Assembly: GCF_018614135.1 (NCBI RefSeq)
Contig: NZ_JAGGOW010000113.1
Coordinates: 1 to 40,016 of the forward strand
From: Streptomyces sp. ISL-66
Lineage (GTDB): Bacteria; Actinomycetota; Actinomycetes; Streptomycetales; Streptomycetaceae
Reading direction: 5' to 3'
Length of the DNA stretch: 40,016 nt
Shown: piece by piece, positions 6,991 through 15,528 of the stretch
How the letters are laid out: each line of letters starts with the position of its first letter
Position numbering within the stretch: the stretch's first letter is position 1
Translations under genes and position numbers: made by a program
The notes under the pieces: generated by a model
What the model was told of the DNA's origin: nothing
Databases searched by the model: none
What the model saw: the letters and a program-made list of their open reading frames with translations, nothing else

Positions 6991-8076
6991 GTGACGCACC
7001 GCGTACGAGGGGTCATCGCCCGGAGCAAGGGCGCTCCGGTGGAGACGACGACGGTCCTCGTCCCCGATCCGGGGCCGGGCGAGGCGCTCGTACGGGTCCA
7101 GGCCTGCGGGGTCTGCCACACCGACCTGCACTACCGCGAGGGCGGCATCAACGACGAGTTCCCCTTCCTGCTCGGCCACGAGGCCGCCGGGATCGTCGAA
7201 TCGGTCGGTCCGGACGTCACCTCGGTGGCACCGGGCGACTTCGTCGTCCTCAACTGGCGTGCCGTGTGCGGGACCTGCCGGGCCTGCAAGCGCGGCCGCC
7301 CCTGGTACTGCTTCGCCACCCACAACGCGACCCAGCCCATGACTCTGGAGGACGGCACCCCGCTCTCCCCGGCGCTGGGCATCGGCGCCTTCGCCGAGAA
7401 GACCCTGGTCGCCGCAGGCCAGTGCACCAAGGTGGACCCGGCGGCCTCGCCCGCGGCCGCCGGACTGCTCGGCTGCGGCGTGATGGCAGGCCTCGGCGCC
7501 GCCCTGAACACCGGCAACGTGGGGCGCGGGGACTCCGTCGCGGTCATCGGCTGCGGGGGAGTGGGCAACGCCGCCGTGGCCGGGGCCCGGCTGGCCGGAG
7601 CCTCGCGGATCATCGCCGTGGACCTGGACGACCGGAAGCTGGAGTGGGCGCGCGGCCTCGGCGCCACGCACACCGTCAACGGCACTGCCGTGGACGTGGT
7701 CAAGGCCATCCAGGAGCTGACCGGCGGGCACGGGGCCGACGTGGTCATCGAGGCCGTCGGCCGCCCCGAGACGTATCGGCAGGCGTTCTACGCGCGCGAC
7801 CTGGCCGGCACGGTGGTCCTGGTCGGCGTCCCGACACCGCAGATGCGGCTCGAACTCCCGCTGCTGGACGTCTTCGGGCGCGGCGGCGCCCTGAAGTCCT
7901 CCTGGTACGGGGACTGTCTGCCCGAGCGGGACTTCCCACTGCTCATCGACCTCTACCTCCAAGGCCGCCTCGACCTCGACGCCTTCGTCTCCGAGCGGAT
8001 CGCGCTGGACGACGTGGAGGCGGCCTTCGAACGGATGGAGCGGGGCGAGGTGCTCCGCTCGGTGGTCGAGTTCTGA
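6991..8076 (+). CDS. S-(hydroxymethyl)mycothiol dehydrogenase (zinc alcohol dehydrogenase family)
   Basis: The 361-residue protein is a zinc medium-chain dehydrogenase. Catalytic-zinc motifs are CGVCHTDLHYREGG and LGHEAAGIVE, the structural-zinc Cys cluster is CGTCRACKRGRPWYC, and the nucleotide-binding segment is VIGCGGVGNAAV. Segments such as NWRAVCGTCRACK and FATHNATQPMTL are typical of the mycothiol-dependent formaldehyde dehydrogenase, which oxidises the formaldehyde-mycothiol adduct with NAD in the cytosol. The start is a GTG. In many Streptomyces a metallo-beta-lactamase-fold hydrolase follows directly; here a strong hairpin follows instead. Confidence 0.9.
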   Translation: MTHRVRGVIARSKGAPVETTTVLVPDPGPGEALVRVQACGVCHTDLHYREGGINDEFPFLLGHEAAGIVESVGPDVTSVAPGDFVVLNWRAVCGTCRACKRGRPWYCFATHNATQPMTLEDGTPLSPALGIGAFAEKTLVAAGQCTKVDPAASPAAAGLLGCGVMAGLGAALNTGNVGRGDSVAVIGCGGVGNAAVAGARLAGASRIIAVDLDDRKLEWARGLGATHTVNGTAVDVVKAIQELTGGHGADVVIEAVGRPETYRQAFYARDLAGTVVLVGVPTPQMRLELPLLDVFGRGGALKSSWYGDCLPERDFPLLIDLYLQGRLDLDAFVSERIALDDVEAAFERMERGEVLRSVVEF

Positions 8077-8132
8077 CACACGCCACGAGCCCAACCCGCT
8101 GCGCGGAAAGGGCAGTCGTGCCGCGTGAGCGG

Positions 8133-8168
8133 GGGCTTGCCCCGGGGGACGACCACCGGGGCAAGCCC
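8133..8168 (+). terminator. Perfect 13-bp hairpin after the mycothiol dehydrogenase gene
   Basis: GGGCTTGCCCCGG (8133-8145) and its exact complement (8156-8168) flank a 10-base loop and are followed by CCTTTTC on the plus strand. This fits an intrinsic terminator 57 bases after the stop codon. The rest of the 8077-8287 gap shows no ORF. Confidence 0.7.
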
Positions 8169-8287
8169 GTCCTTTTCGAGCACCTCGCGTACACTCGGCC
8201 GGGCCCGCCGCCCCGCCTCGCCGCCATTCCACGGCTCCGGGACGGCGCCCGCGCATCCACCGCACCGCGCCTACTCCAGGGAGCCCC

Positions 8288-9610
8288 GTGACCCCCGCGC
8301 CCACCGCCGGCGGCAGCTACCGCCAGCCCGGTGTCGTACTCACCGACCACCACTTCACCGTCCCGCTCGACCACAGCCGCCCGGACGGCGAACGGATCGA
8401 CCTGTACGCGCGCGAGGTGGTGGCCGCCGGCAAGGATCCGCGATCCCTGCCCTGGCTGCTCTACCTGGAGGGCGGCCCCGGCTTCGGCGCCCGCCGGTTC
8501 ATCGGCCGCCAGGCCTGGCTGGGGCGGGCCCTGGAGGAGTACCGGGTCCTGCTCCTGGACCAGCGCGGGACCGGCCGCTCCACTCCCGTCAACCGGCAGA
8601 CCCTGCCGCTGCGCGGCGCGCCCGCGCAGCAGGCGGAGTACCTCGCCCACTTCCGCGCCGACTCCATCGTGCGCGACGCCGAGGCCGTCCGCCCCCTGCT
8701 CACCGGCGGCGCGCCCTGGACGGTCCTCGGCCAGAGCTTCGGCGGCTTCTGCGCCACCCACTACCTCTGCGCCGCCCCCGAGGGCCTGACCGCGGCCCTG
8801 ATCACCGGCGGGCTGCCGCCCCTCGACGCGACCGCCACCGAGGTGTACGAAGCGGCGTACCCGCGCATGGAGCGCAAGAACCGCGCGCACTACGCCCGCT
8901 ACCCCATGGACGTGGAGCGCGCCCGCGCCGTCGCGGCCCACCTCGCCGAACGGCCGGCCGAACTCCCCGGCGGCTACCGGCTCACCGTCGAGGCCTTCCA
9001 GTCCCTCGGCATCCTCCTCGGGCTCGCGGACGGCAGCCACCAGCTGCACTACATGCTGGAGAACGCCTTCGTCCCCACCCCGGCCGGTCCGGCGCTCTCC
9101 GACGGCTTCCTGGAGACCGTCCACGCGCAGCTCTCCTTCGCCGGACACCCCCTGTACGCGCTGATCCACGAGACGATCTACGCCCAGGACCCGGTGGCGC
9201 CCGCCGGCTGGGCCGCCGAGGAGGTCCGCGCGGCCCACCCGCGCTTCGACGCGGCCGCCACCCTCAAGGGCGACGAGCCGCTGTACTTCACGGGCGAGAC
9301 CATCCACCCCTGGCACTTCGAGTGCGACCCGGCGCTGGCACCGCTGCGGGAGACCGCCGGGCTGCTGGCCGCCCGGACCGGCTGGACGCCCCTGTACGAC
9401 CCGGCGCGGCTCGCCGCCAACGAGGTACCGGTGGCCGCAGCGGTCTACCACGACGACATGTACGTGGACACCGCGCAGTCCCTGGCCACCGCCCGGGCCG
9501 TCCGCGGACTGCGGCTGTGGGTGACCGACGAGTTCGAGCACGACGGCGTCCGCGCCGGCGGCCCGCGCGTCCTGGACCGGCTACTGGCGCTCGTACGGGA
9601 CGAGCTCTGA
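8288..9610 (+). CDS. Alpha/beta-fold hydrolase, prolyl aminopeptidase-like (peptidase family S33)
   Basis: The 440-residue product looks like proline iminopeptidase-type S33 enzymes, which remove N-terminal proline or other residues from peptides. It has the oxyanion motif LEGGPGFGA (60-68), LLLDQRGTGRS (88-98), and the nucleophile elbow GQSFGGF with Ser150. The C-terminal EFEHDGVR holds the likely catalytic His. No signal peptide is evident, so it should be cytoplasmic. A GTG start follows AGGGAG four bases upstream. It stands alone behind a terminator and ahead of a PIG-L deacetylase gene 46 bases on. The substrate is not fixed. Confidence 0.85.
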   Translation: MTPAPTAGGSYRQPGVVLTDHHFTVPLDHSRPDGERIDLYAREVVAAGKDPRSLPWLLYLEGGPGFGARRFIGRQAWLGRALEEYRVLLLDQRGTGRSTPVNRQTLPLRGAPAQQAEYLAHFRADSIVRDAEAVRPLLTGGAPWTVLGQSFGGFCATHYLCAAPEGLTAALITGGLPPLDATATEVYEAAYPRMERKNRAHYARYPMDVERARAVAAHLAERPAELPGGYRLTVEAFQSLGILLGLADGSHQLHYMLENAFVPTPAGPALSDGFLETVHAQLSFAGHPLYALIHETIYAQDPVAPAGWAAEEVRAAHPRFDAAATLKGDEPLYFTGETIHPWHFECDPALAPLRETAGLLAARTGWTPLYDPARLAANEVPVAAAVYHDDMYVDTAQSLATARAVRGLRLWVTDEFEHDGVRAGGPRVLDRLLALVRDEL

Positions 9611-9656
9611 GCGGCCGCGCGTCCGTCCGTCCGTCCCTCTGCGTAGGGTGCGACGT

Positions 9657-10433
9657 ATGACAGAACGACTGGACGGGCCCGCCCCGATGCCCGCACCCCT
9701 GGAACCCATGCCCACCGACTGGCAGCGCGCGCTCGCGGTGGTGGCGCACCCCGACGACCTGGAGTACGGCTGCGCGGCGGCCATCGCCGACTGGACGGAC
9801 GGCGGCCGGGAGGTCGTCTACCTGCTCGCCACGCGCGGGGAAGCCGGCATCGACACCATCGCCCCCGCCGCGTGCGCCCCGCTGCGCGAGGCGGAGCAGC
9901 GCGCGAGCGCGGCCGTGGTCGGGGTGCGCACCGTCGAGTTCCTCGACTACCGGGACGGCGTGGTCGAGTACGGCCTCGACCTGCGCCGGGACATCGCGGC
10001 GGCCATCCGCCGACACCGGCCCGAGCTGGTGATCACCATGAACCACCGCGACACCTGGGGCGGGGCCGAGGGCGGCGGCTGGTGGAACACCCCCGACCAC
10101 AAGGCGGTCGGCCGGGCCACGCTGGACGCGGCCGGTGACGCGGGCAACCGCTGGATCTTCCCCGAACTCCTCACGGAACAGGGATTGGAGCCGTGGAACG
10201 GGGTGCGCTGGGTCGCGGTGTCGGGCACCACGACGCCCACGCACGCGGCGGACGCCGGTCCCGGCCTGGAGCGTTCGGTGAAGTCCCTGATGGAGCACAA
10301 GGCGTACATCGAGGTCCTGACGGACGAGGATCCGCAAACGTACGTACGGAACTTCCTGACGGGCAACGCCCAGCAGGCGGCGGCCCGGTTCGGGGGCCGC
10401 CCGGCCGTGCCGTTCGAGGTCTTCCCGCGTTGA
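9657..10433 (+). CDS. PIG-L/LmbE family zinc deacetylase
   Basis: The 258-residue protein has the AHPDD zinc motif (30-34, as AHPDDLEYG) and a second His in NTPDHKAVGR, the metal ligands of the PIG-L/LmbE N-deacetylase family. Family members include MshB and Mca of mycothiol metabolism and many antibiotic or sugar deacetylases. The usual Glu directly after AHPDD is displaced here (AHPDDLE), so I do not assign it to MshB or Mca, though a mycothiol-dependent dehydrogenase lies upstream. The ATG at 9657 is favoured over a GTG at 9648 because AGGG precedes it by eight bases. It is followed after 23 bases by a crotonase gene, probably in the same operon. Confidence 0.87.
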   Translation: MTERLDGPAPMPAPLEPMPTDWQRALAVVAHPDDLEYGCAAAIADWTDGGREVVYLLATRGEAGIDTIAPAACAPLREAEQRASAAVVGVRTVEFLDYRDGVVEYGLDLRRDIAAAIRRHRPELVITMNHRDTWGGAEGGGWWNTPDHKAVGRATLDAAGDAGNRWIFPELLTEQGLEPWNGVRWVAVSGTTTPTHAADAGPGLERSVKSLMEHKAYIEVLTDEDPQTYVRNFLTGNAQQAAARFGGRPAVPFEVFPR

Positions 10434-10456
10434 TCGCCGCACCTTAAGGTGTCCGC

Positions 10457-11290
10457 GTGATCGACACCATCAGCACGGAGATCGCGGAGGGCGAGCAACG
10501 GATCCGGCTGCACGTCGCGGACGGGATCGCGGAACTCACCCTCTGCCGGCCGGACAAACTCAACGGCTGGAGCTGGGAGTCCACGCGCCAGTTGGGCCTG
10601 CTGGCGGACCGGATCCGCTTCGATCCGGCGGTACGGGTGGTCCTGCTGCGGGCCGAGGGCCGGGCCTTCTGCGCCGGCATCGACGTGACCGCCCCGGGCG
10701 GGGCGATCACCGGCGCCTCGGCGGCCGAGCGGAACCGCAACTACTACGAGGGCATCCGCTGGGTCCACGAACGCTTCGCGGTCCTGTCCAAGCTGCCCCA
10801 GCCGGTGGTGGCCGCCGTGCAGGGCTACTGCCTGGGCTTCGGCTTCGAGCTGGCGCTGATGGCCGACATCCGGGTGGCGGCCGAGGACGCCGTCTTCGCC
10901 CTGCCCGAGGCGCGGTTGGGGGTGGCGGTGGACGCGGGCGGCGACCTGCGGATCGCCCGCGAGGCGGGCGCCGGCTGGGCCAAGTTCCTCGCGCTGACGG
11001 GCCGCCGCATCGACGCGGAGACGGCGCTTCGGCTGAACCTGGTCCAACAGGTGGTCGCACTCGGGGAGTTGGAGTCGGCCGGCCGGGCCCTCGCGGCGGA
11101 GATCGCGGCCAATGCCCCGCTCGCCGTGCAGGGCATCAAGCGGGGGATCGACGCGTACGCGGACGCCGCCCTGCCGGCGGCCCTCGACCGGGTGGCGATG
11201 ACGGCGGCCCTCACCCTCACCTCGGGGGACTCCCGAGAGGGCTACGGCGCGAAGGCGGACCGGCGCCCTCCGCGTTTCACCGGGAGCTGA
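10457..11290 (+). CDS. Enoyl-CoA hydratase/isomerase (crotonase) family protein
   Basis: The 277-residue protein carries the crotonase oxyanion-hole motifs FCAGIDVTAPGG (about 71-82) and GYCLGFGFELALMAD (about 123-137), then FALPEARLGV. Both active-site acid positions of true hydratases appear kept (Glu131 and Glu151), so hydration of a 2-enoyl-CoA in beta-oxidation is plausible. The GTG start has AAGGTG upstream. It is 23 bases after the deacetylase gene. The downstream gene is convergent, separated by a GC-rich GCCGGGCGCCG repeat at about 11320-11360. The exact acyl substrate cannot be read. Confidence 0.87.
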   Translation: MIDTISTEIAEGEQRIRLHVADGIAELTLCRPDKLNGWSWESTRQLGLLADRIRFDPAVRVVLLRAEGRAFCAGIDVTAPGGAITGASAAERNRNYYEGIRWVHERFAVLSKLPQPVVAAVQGYCLGFGFELALMADIRVAAEDAVFALPEARLGVAVDAGGDLRIAREAGAGWAKFLALTGRRIDAETALRLNLVQQVVALGELESAGRALAAEIAANAPLAVQGIKRGIDAYADAALPAALDRVAMTAALTLTSGDSREGYGAKADRRPPRFTGS

Positions 11291-11389
11291 GGTGAGGTGA
11301 GCGGAGGTGAGCCCGGGCCGGGCGCCGGCCGCCGGCCGCCGGGCGCCGGGCGCCGCGCGGACGTCCGGCCGGGGACCGGCCGCCCCCTG

Positions 11390-11992
11390 CTACTCCTCCA
11401 GCCGCAGAAGTGCCAGGGCGCGGGCCGAGACCGCGGGGAGGGGGTCGTGTCCGCCCTCGGCCGCCCAGTGTTCGAGGGCGACCGTGACCGCGTCGATGAG
11501 GACGGCCGCCAGGAGGCGAGTCTCCAGGGCGGACTCGGGGCGGCCGGTGCGGGTGGCGAGGACCGGGATCAGGCGGTCCTGCATCGCGCGGGCGGCCGCG
11601 AGCCAGCGCAGGCGGATCGCCGGGACGCGGCTCATCACCTGGATCAGCCGGACCGTCTGGCCCGGCCCCTCGTAGCGGGCGCCCGCCGTCGCGATGGTGA
11701 AGGCGGCCTGGGCGGCCTCCGTGAGCGGTTCCGCCGCGGGGCGCAGGGCCATCTCCTCCACCAGGGTGGCGACCCCGGCCGTCAGCACCGGGGTCAGCGC
11801 GTCCTCCTTGGCCGGGCAGTACCGGTAGAAGGTGCGCAGCGAGATGCCGGCCGCCCGCGCGATGTCGTCGACGGTCGTGGCCTCGTAGCCCTGCTCGGAG
11901 AACAGCGCGGCCGCGGCCTCCGCGATCTCGTAGCGGGTGGCCTCCCTGCGCCGCTCCGTCAAGGACGGGCGGCTCGTACTCACCGAGGTCAT
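11390..11992 (-). CDS. TetR family transcriptional regulator
   Basis: The 200-residue protein has a TetR N-terminal domain: EIAEAAAALFSEQGYEATTV, then the recognition helix AAGISLRTFYRYCPAKEDAL (about residues 20-65). The C-terminal ligand-binding half is helical. GGAGG precedes both a GTG at 11995 and the ATG at 11992; I chose the ATG. The gene lies 58 bases downstream of the SDR gene on the same strand, so the two are likely co-transcribed, and the regulator probably controls that operon or the nearby acyl-CoA genes. The ligand is unknown, perhaps an acyl-CoA. Confidence 0.9.
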   Translation of the reverse strand: MTSVSTSRPSLTERRREATRYEIAEAAAALFSEQGYEATTVDDIARAAGISLRTFYRYCPAKEDALTPVLTAGVATLVEEMALRPAAEPLTEAAQAAFTIATAGARYEGPGQTVRLIQVMSRVPAIRLRWLAAARAMQDRLIPVLATRTGRPESALETRLLAAVLIDAVTVALEHWAAEGGHDPLPAVSARALALLRLEE

Positions 11993-12050
11993 CACCGCGG
12001 CACCTCCAGGGGATCGATGGGTCCCGGGCGGGCGGCCCCGCGGGGCCGTT

Positions 12051-12959
12051 TCACCGGCTGAACGGGCCGCGGCCCAACTGCTCGCGCACCGGCACGACGT
12101 CGGGGTTGACGATTGAGCGGCGCTGCCAGTTCGCGCCGTCCACCACCAGGGTGTGGCCGGTGATGAACCGGGCGTGCGGAGAGGCCAGGAAGGTGGCGGC
12201 CCAGCCGAGTTCGCGCGGTGCGCCGACCCGCAGCGCGGGCTGCCGGCCGTCCTTGGCGTCCGGGGCGGCGCGTTCCAGGCCGCCGCGGATGTCTTCGGTC
12301 ATGTCCGCGTGCGGGAACAGCCCCGGGACCAGTCCGTTGATCTGGATCCCGTACGGGCCCCACTCGACGGCGAGCGTCTCCACCAGGTTCTTCACCCCGG
12401 CCTTGGCGGCCGCGCTGTGGGCGAATCCCGGACCGCCCGTCCAGGCGTACGAGGCACCGATGTTGACGATCGAGCCGGCGCTGCCCGCGTCGAGGTGGCG
12501 GCGGCCGAACTCGCGGGTCATGAACCAGGTGCCGGTGAGGGTGATGTCGACGACCGCCCGCCAGGCGTTGGGGGACAGGTCCTCGGCCGGGCAGGGGAAG
12601 TTGGCGGCCGCGTTGTTGACCAGCACGTCCGGCAGCCGGCTGAAAGCGGCCTCGGCGGCGTCGAACACCCCGGACACCCGCTCCGGGTCCCGGATGTCGC
12701 AGACGGCGGCCGTCACCCGGCCCGCGCCGGGTGTGGCCGCCAACTCCTCCTGCGCCGCCTCGAGCTGCTCGATCCGTCGGCCGGCGATCACCAGGTCCGC
12801 GCCGAGCCGCGCGAACTCGGTGGCGATGGCCTTGCCCAGACCGGTGCCGCCCCCGGTCACGAGCACCACCTGTCCCGCGTACGTACCGGGCGGCAGGGCG
12901 GCCGAACCGAGCGGCGGCGGCGCGGGCAGGCCGCGCGAGGGGTTCTCCATGCGCCCCAT
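12051..12959 (-). CDS. SDR oxidoreductase resembling 2,4-dienoyl-CoA reductase (DECR type)
   Basis: The 302-residue SDR has the NAD(P)-binding TGGGTGLG (35-42) and NNAAANF (115-121), the latter typical of mammalian-type dienoyl-CoA reductases. The classical YxxxK is absent: the position before SAAAKAGV is His. Instead Tyr171 (ASYAWTGG) and Lys186 lie 15 residues apart, the same spacing as the catalytic Tyr and Lys of human DECR1. I therefore infer NADPH-dependent reduction of 2,4-dienoyl-CoA in unsaturated fatty-acid oxidation. Neighbouring crotonase and acyl-CoA dehydrogenase genes support this. Two starts are possible (12959 or 12950), neither with a good ribosome-binding site. Confidence 0.82.
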   Translation of the reverse strand: MGRMENPSRGLPAPPPLGSAALPPGTYAGQVVLVTGGGTGLGKAIATEFARLGADLVIAGRRIEQLEAAQEELAATPGAGRVTAAVCDIRDPERVSGVFDAAEAAFSRLPDVLVNNAAANFPCPAEDLSPNAWRAVVDITLTGTWFMTREFGRRHLDAGSAGSIVNIGASYAWTGGPGFAHSAAAKAGVKNLVETLAVEWGPYGIQINGLVPGLFPHADMTEDIRGGLERAAPDAKDGRQPALRVGAPRELGWAATFLASPHARFITGHTLVVDGANWQRRSIVNPDVVPVREQLGRGPFSR

Positions 12960-13078
12960 CGATAGCGTGCGGGCGCCGAGATCACCATGCCCGTGCCGGG
13001 GGCAGTTGGTTCCGCTGGCGCTGCGGCCGGGAAGGTTCGCCGGGCGTCGCGATCCGGCACACCCTTTCCGTCACGGCA

Positions 13079-14269
13079 CTATCCCTGCGGGGCGTACGCC
13101 TGCTTGCTCGCGCACGTCCAGATCACCGCGCTGTTCATCCCGGTGGCCAGATCGCGGAAGGCGCCGCCCACCCTGTCGTCGTCCGAGACGGCGTGGGCCT
13201 CGGTGTTGACGTCGGTGCTCGCGCCCGCCGGGTTCGGCAGGACGAGCGGTGCGCCCGTGCCGGGCCAGTAGGCGGCCCGGACGTAGCGGGCGTAGCCCTC
13301 GACGAAGGTGACGGCCGAGCCGACGGTCACGTTCGTGGTCGGGCTGATGGCGTCGAAGGTCAGGTGCTCGTAGCCGGCGACCGGCCCGGGGCTGGTGGGC
13401 GGCGCGTCGTACGGCTTCTTCCAGACGGCCGGGGTCCGGCGCCGCAGGTCCCGGTAGTTCTCCTGCTCGAAACCGACGACGCGGCCCTTGTCGTCGATGC
13501 CGGTCGCCTGGGTGCCCGTCGTCCAGTAGGTCTCGGTCCAGACGGGCAGGCTGTAGGGCGGGTAGCCGCCGCCGGCCGGCCAGACCACCGGGAAGGTCTT
13601 GCTGACGATCTGGTCGTTCTCCCAGTCGTCGTACTCCGTGTGGGCGGTTCCGAGGACGTCCCCGCGCTTGTTGATGCCGTCCACCGACACGATCTTGGTG
13701 CTGGGGTGCGCGTCCGCGGGCACCGGCAGTTCACGGACCACGGTGCCGTCCGCCCACTCCTTCGCGGTGCCGGCTTCCATGCCGACGACGCGGCCCGCGT
13801 CGTTGACGTCCCCCGCGTGGGTGGTGGCCGTGGCGGCGCCGGTCAGCAGCCGGACGGCCGCGTCGCCGTCGCGGTAGGTGAAGGCGGCGCGGGCGTGGTC
13901 CGAGGAGCGCTCCACGGTGCCGACCATCAGGCCCTTGGCGTTGACGGCGGTGACCTTGCCGTTCTGGAAGCCGTCCGGCAGCGGGACGGCGTGGACCGCG
14001 TGGTCCGCGGTCCAGTACGCGGGGAGGCCGACGCTGTCGCCGACGGCGAGGCCGTCCGCCCCGAGGTCGTTCACGGCTCCGGTGGTCCAAGGCGCGCCGC
14101 CGGGCAGGGCCGGCAGGGTGACGACGCCGGGCGCGCACGCGGCGGCGGCCGTGGCGGCCGTGGGAGCGGCGGTCGAGGTCGTGGCGGGCGCGGCCGCGGC
14201 CGGTCCCGCGGCCGTGACGAGGCCCGCCAGGACGATGGCGGCCCCGGCCGCGGACATGCTTCTGCTCAT
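13079..14269 (-). CDS. Secreted HAF-repeat protein
   Basis: The 396-residue product starts with a signal peptide (about 1-27, ending AGPAAAAPA) and an Ala/Thr-rich linker. At least five repeats of the extracellular HAF type follow, in which an N-D/K-x-G core precedes a V-V-G strand: VNDLGADGLAVGDS, VNAKGLMVGT, VNDAGRVVGM, INKRGDVLGT and IDDKGRVVGF. Such repeats are thought to form a beta-propeller-like fold. No enzymatic motif is visible. A GGGGGAAG ribosome-binding site precedes the ATG. It is upstream of the SDR gene on the same strand but 119 bases away, and divergent from the oxidoreductase operon. Function unknown. Confidence 0.8.
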   Translation of the reverse strand: MSRSMSAAGAAIVLAGLVTAAGPAAAAPATTSTAAPTAATAAAACAPGVVTLPALPGGAPWTTGAVNDLGADGLAVGDSVGLPAYWTADHAVHAVPLPDGFQNGKVTAVNAKGLMVGTVERSSDHARAAFTYRDGDAAVRLLTGAATATTHAGDVNDAGRVVGMEAGTAKEWADGTVVRELPVPADAHPSTKIVSVDGINKRGDVLGTAHTEYDDWENDQIVSKTFPVVWPAGGGYPPYSLPVWTETYWTTGTQATGIDDKGRVVGFEQENYRDLRRRTPAVWKKPYDAPPTSPGPVAGYEHLTFDAISPTTNVTVGSAVTFVEGYARYVRAAYWPGTGAPLVLPNPAGASTDVNTEAHAVSDDDRVGGAFRDLATGMNSAVIWTCASKQAYAPQG

Positions 14270-14454
14270 GTGGTGCTTCCCCCAGGATGTGCGAACCGCC
14301 CCGCCCGGACGGCGGGGTCCCCGAAGCCCGTCAGGTGTTTTTGTGACGTGCTCGTGTCATATGTTGCCCGAAAGCGGGCGGGATGTGACCGGATCGGCGC
14401 GTGTCGTTGCGGACGGGCCCGTTCCCATGGGTCCGCACTGGTTCCCAGGGACGC

Positions 14455-14471
14455 AAGCGACCGCTTAGTAT
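14455..14471 (+). promoter_or_regulatory. AAGCG-AC-CGCTT dyad next to a TAGTAT -10-like element
   Basis: AAGCG (14455-14459) and CGCTT (14462-14466) form a dyad directly abutting TAGTAT (14466-14471), about 45 bases before the oxidoreductase ATG. Similar CGCTT-containing dyads are common TetR-type operators of actinobacterial acyl-CoA operons. A repressor here would block the promoter. The binding protein is not identified; the TetR at 11.4-12.0 kb is one candidate. Confidence 0.45.
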
Positions 14472-14514
14472 GCGCGCGAGAGGCGTGATTCCCGTCGGCG
14501 GCTGGAGGCCCCGG

Positions 14515-15528
14515 ATGCAGGCATGGCGAGTACACACCCCCGGCGAACCCCGCGAGGCCATGCGCCTCGAAGAGGTCCCCGAACCGGTGCCCGGCGAGGG
14601 CGAGGTGAGGCTCAAGGTGCTCGCCGCCAACGTCAACTTCCCCGACGCGCTGCTCGTGCGCGGCCAGTACCAGATCCGCCCGCCGCTTCCCTTCACCCCC
14701 GGAGTCGAGATCTGCGGCGAGACCGAGGACGGCCGCCGCGTGATCGCCAATCCGAGCCTGCCGCACGGCGGGTTCGCCGAGTACGTCACCGCCTCCGCGC
14801 GCGGCCTGCTCCCGGCGCCGGACACCCTGGACGACGCCGAAGCGGCCGCCCTGCACATCGGATACCAGACGGGCTGGTTCGGCCTGCACCGCCGGGCCCG
14901 GATCCAGGCCGGCGAAACCCTCCTCGTGCACGCCGCCGCCGGCGGGGTCGGCAGCGCAGCCGTCCAGCTCGGCAAGGCCGCCGGGGCCGTCGTCATCGGG
15001 GTCGTCGGCGGCAAGGCCAAGGCCCGCACCGCCGAAGAACTCGGCTGCGACCTCGTCATCGACCGCACCGAGGGGGGCTTCGAGAACGTGGTCGCCCGGG
15101 TCAAGGAGTTCACCGGCGGACGCGGCGCCGACGTCGTCTACGACCCGGTCGGCGGCGACGCCTACACCGCCTCGGCCAAGTGCGTGGCCTTCGAGGGCCG
15201 CATCGTCGTCGTCGGCTTCGCGAGCGGCACCATCCCCGCACCCGCCCTGAACCACGCCCTCGTGAAGAACTACGCCGTCCTCGGCCTCCATTGGGGCCTC
15301 TACGCGGCCAAGGACCCGGCCGCCATCGCCGCTTGCCACGCCGAGCTCACCCGCCTCGCCGCCGCGGGCTCCATCACCCCCCTGATCAGCGAGCGCGTCC
15401 CGCTCGCCGGCGCCGCCGACGCCGTGCAGCGCCTCGCCGACGGCGCCACCACCGGCCGGGTGGTCGTCGTACCGTCGCAGGGCGCAGCGACCCCGGGCGC
15501 CGCGGACACGGACGGGGGCTCCCGATGA
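14515..15528 (+). CDS. NADPH:quinone oxidoreductase family protein (zinc-independent MDR)
   Basis: The 337-residue medium-chain reductase has NVNFPDALLVRGQYQ (39-53), the PGVEICGE segment and the NADPH-binding AAAGGVGSAAVQLGKAAGA (140-158). It lacks the zinc ligands of alcohol dehydrogenases, so it is of the quinone oxidoreductase type, reducing quinones or enones with NADPH. GGAGG lies six bases before the ATG at 14515; upstream in-frame codons lack this. Its TGA overlaps the ATG of the next gene (ATGA), which implies translational coupling with the two acyl-CoA dehydrogenases. Within that operon an enoyl-CoA or enone reductase role is possible. Confidence 0.87.
   Translation: MQAWRVHTPGEPREAMRLEEVPEPVPGEGEVRLKVLAANVNFPDALLVRGQYQIRPPLPFTPGVEICGETEDGRRVIANPSLPHGGFAEYVTASARGLLPAPDTLDDAEAAALHIGYQTGWFGLHRRARIQAGETLLVHAAAGGVGSAAVQLGKAAGAVVIGVVGGKAKARTAEELGCDLVIDRTEGGFENVVARVKEFTGGRGADVVYDPVGGDAYTASAKCVAFEGRIVVVGFASGTIPAPALNHALVKNYAVLGLHWGLYAAKDPAAIAACHAELTRLAAAGSITPLISERVPLAGAADAVQRLADGATTGRVVVVPSQGAATPGAADTDGGSR

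Noticed and set aside
9621..9635. A short GTCC tandem repeat before the PIG-L gene
   Set aside because: Only about four copies of a 4-base unit; common in GC-rich gaps and not informative.
8125..9660. A 511-codon plus-strand frame overlapping the S33 peptidase
   Set aside because: Composition is Arg/Pro-rich with no motifs, while the peptidase frame has clear catalytic motifs over the same DNA.
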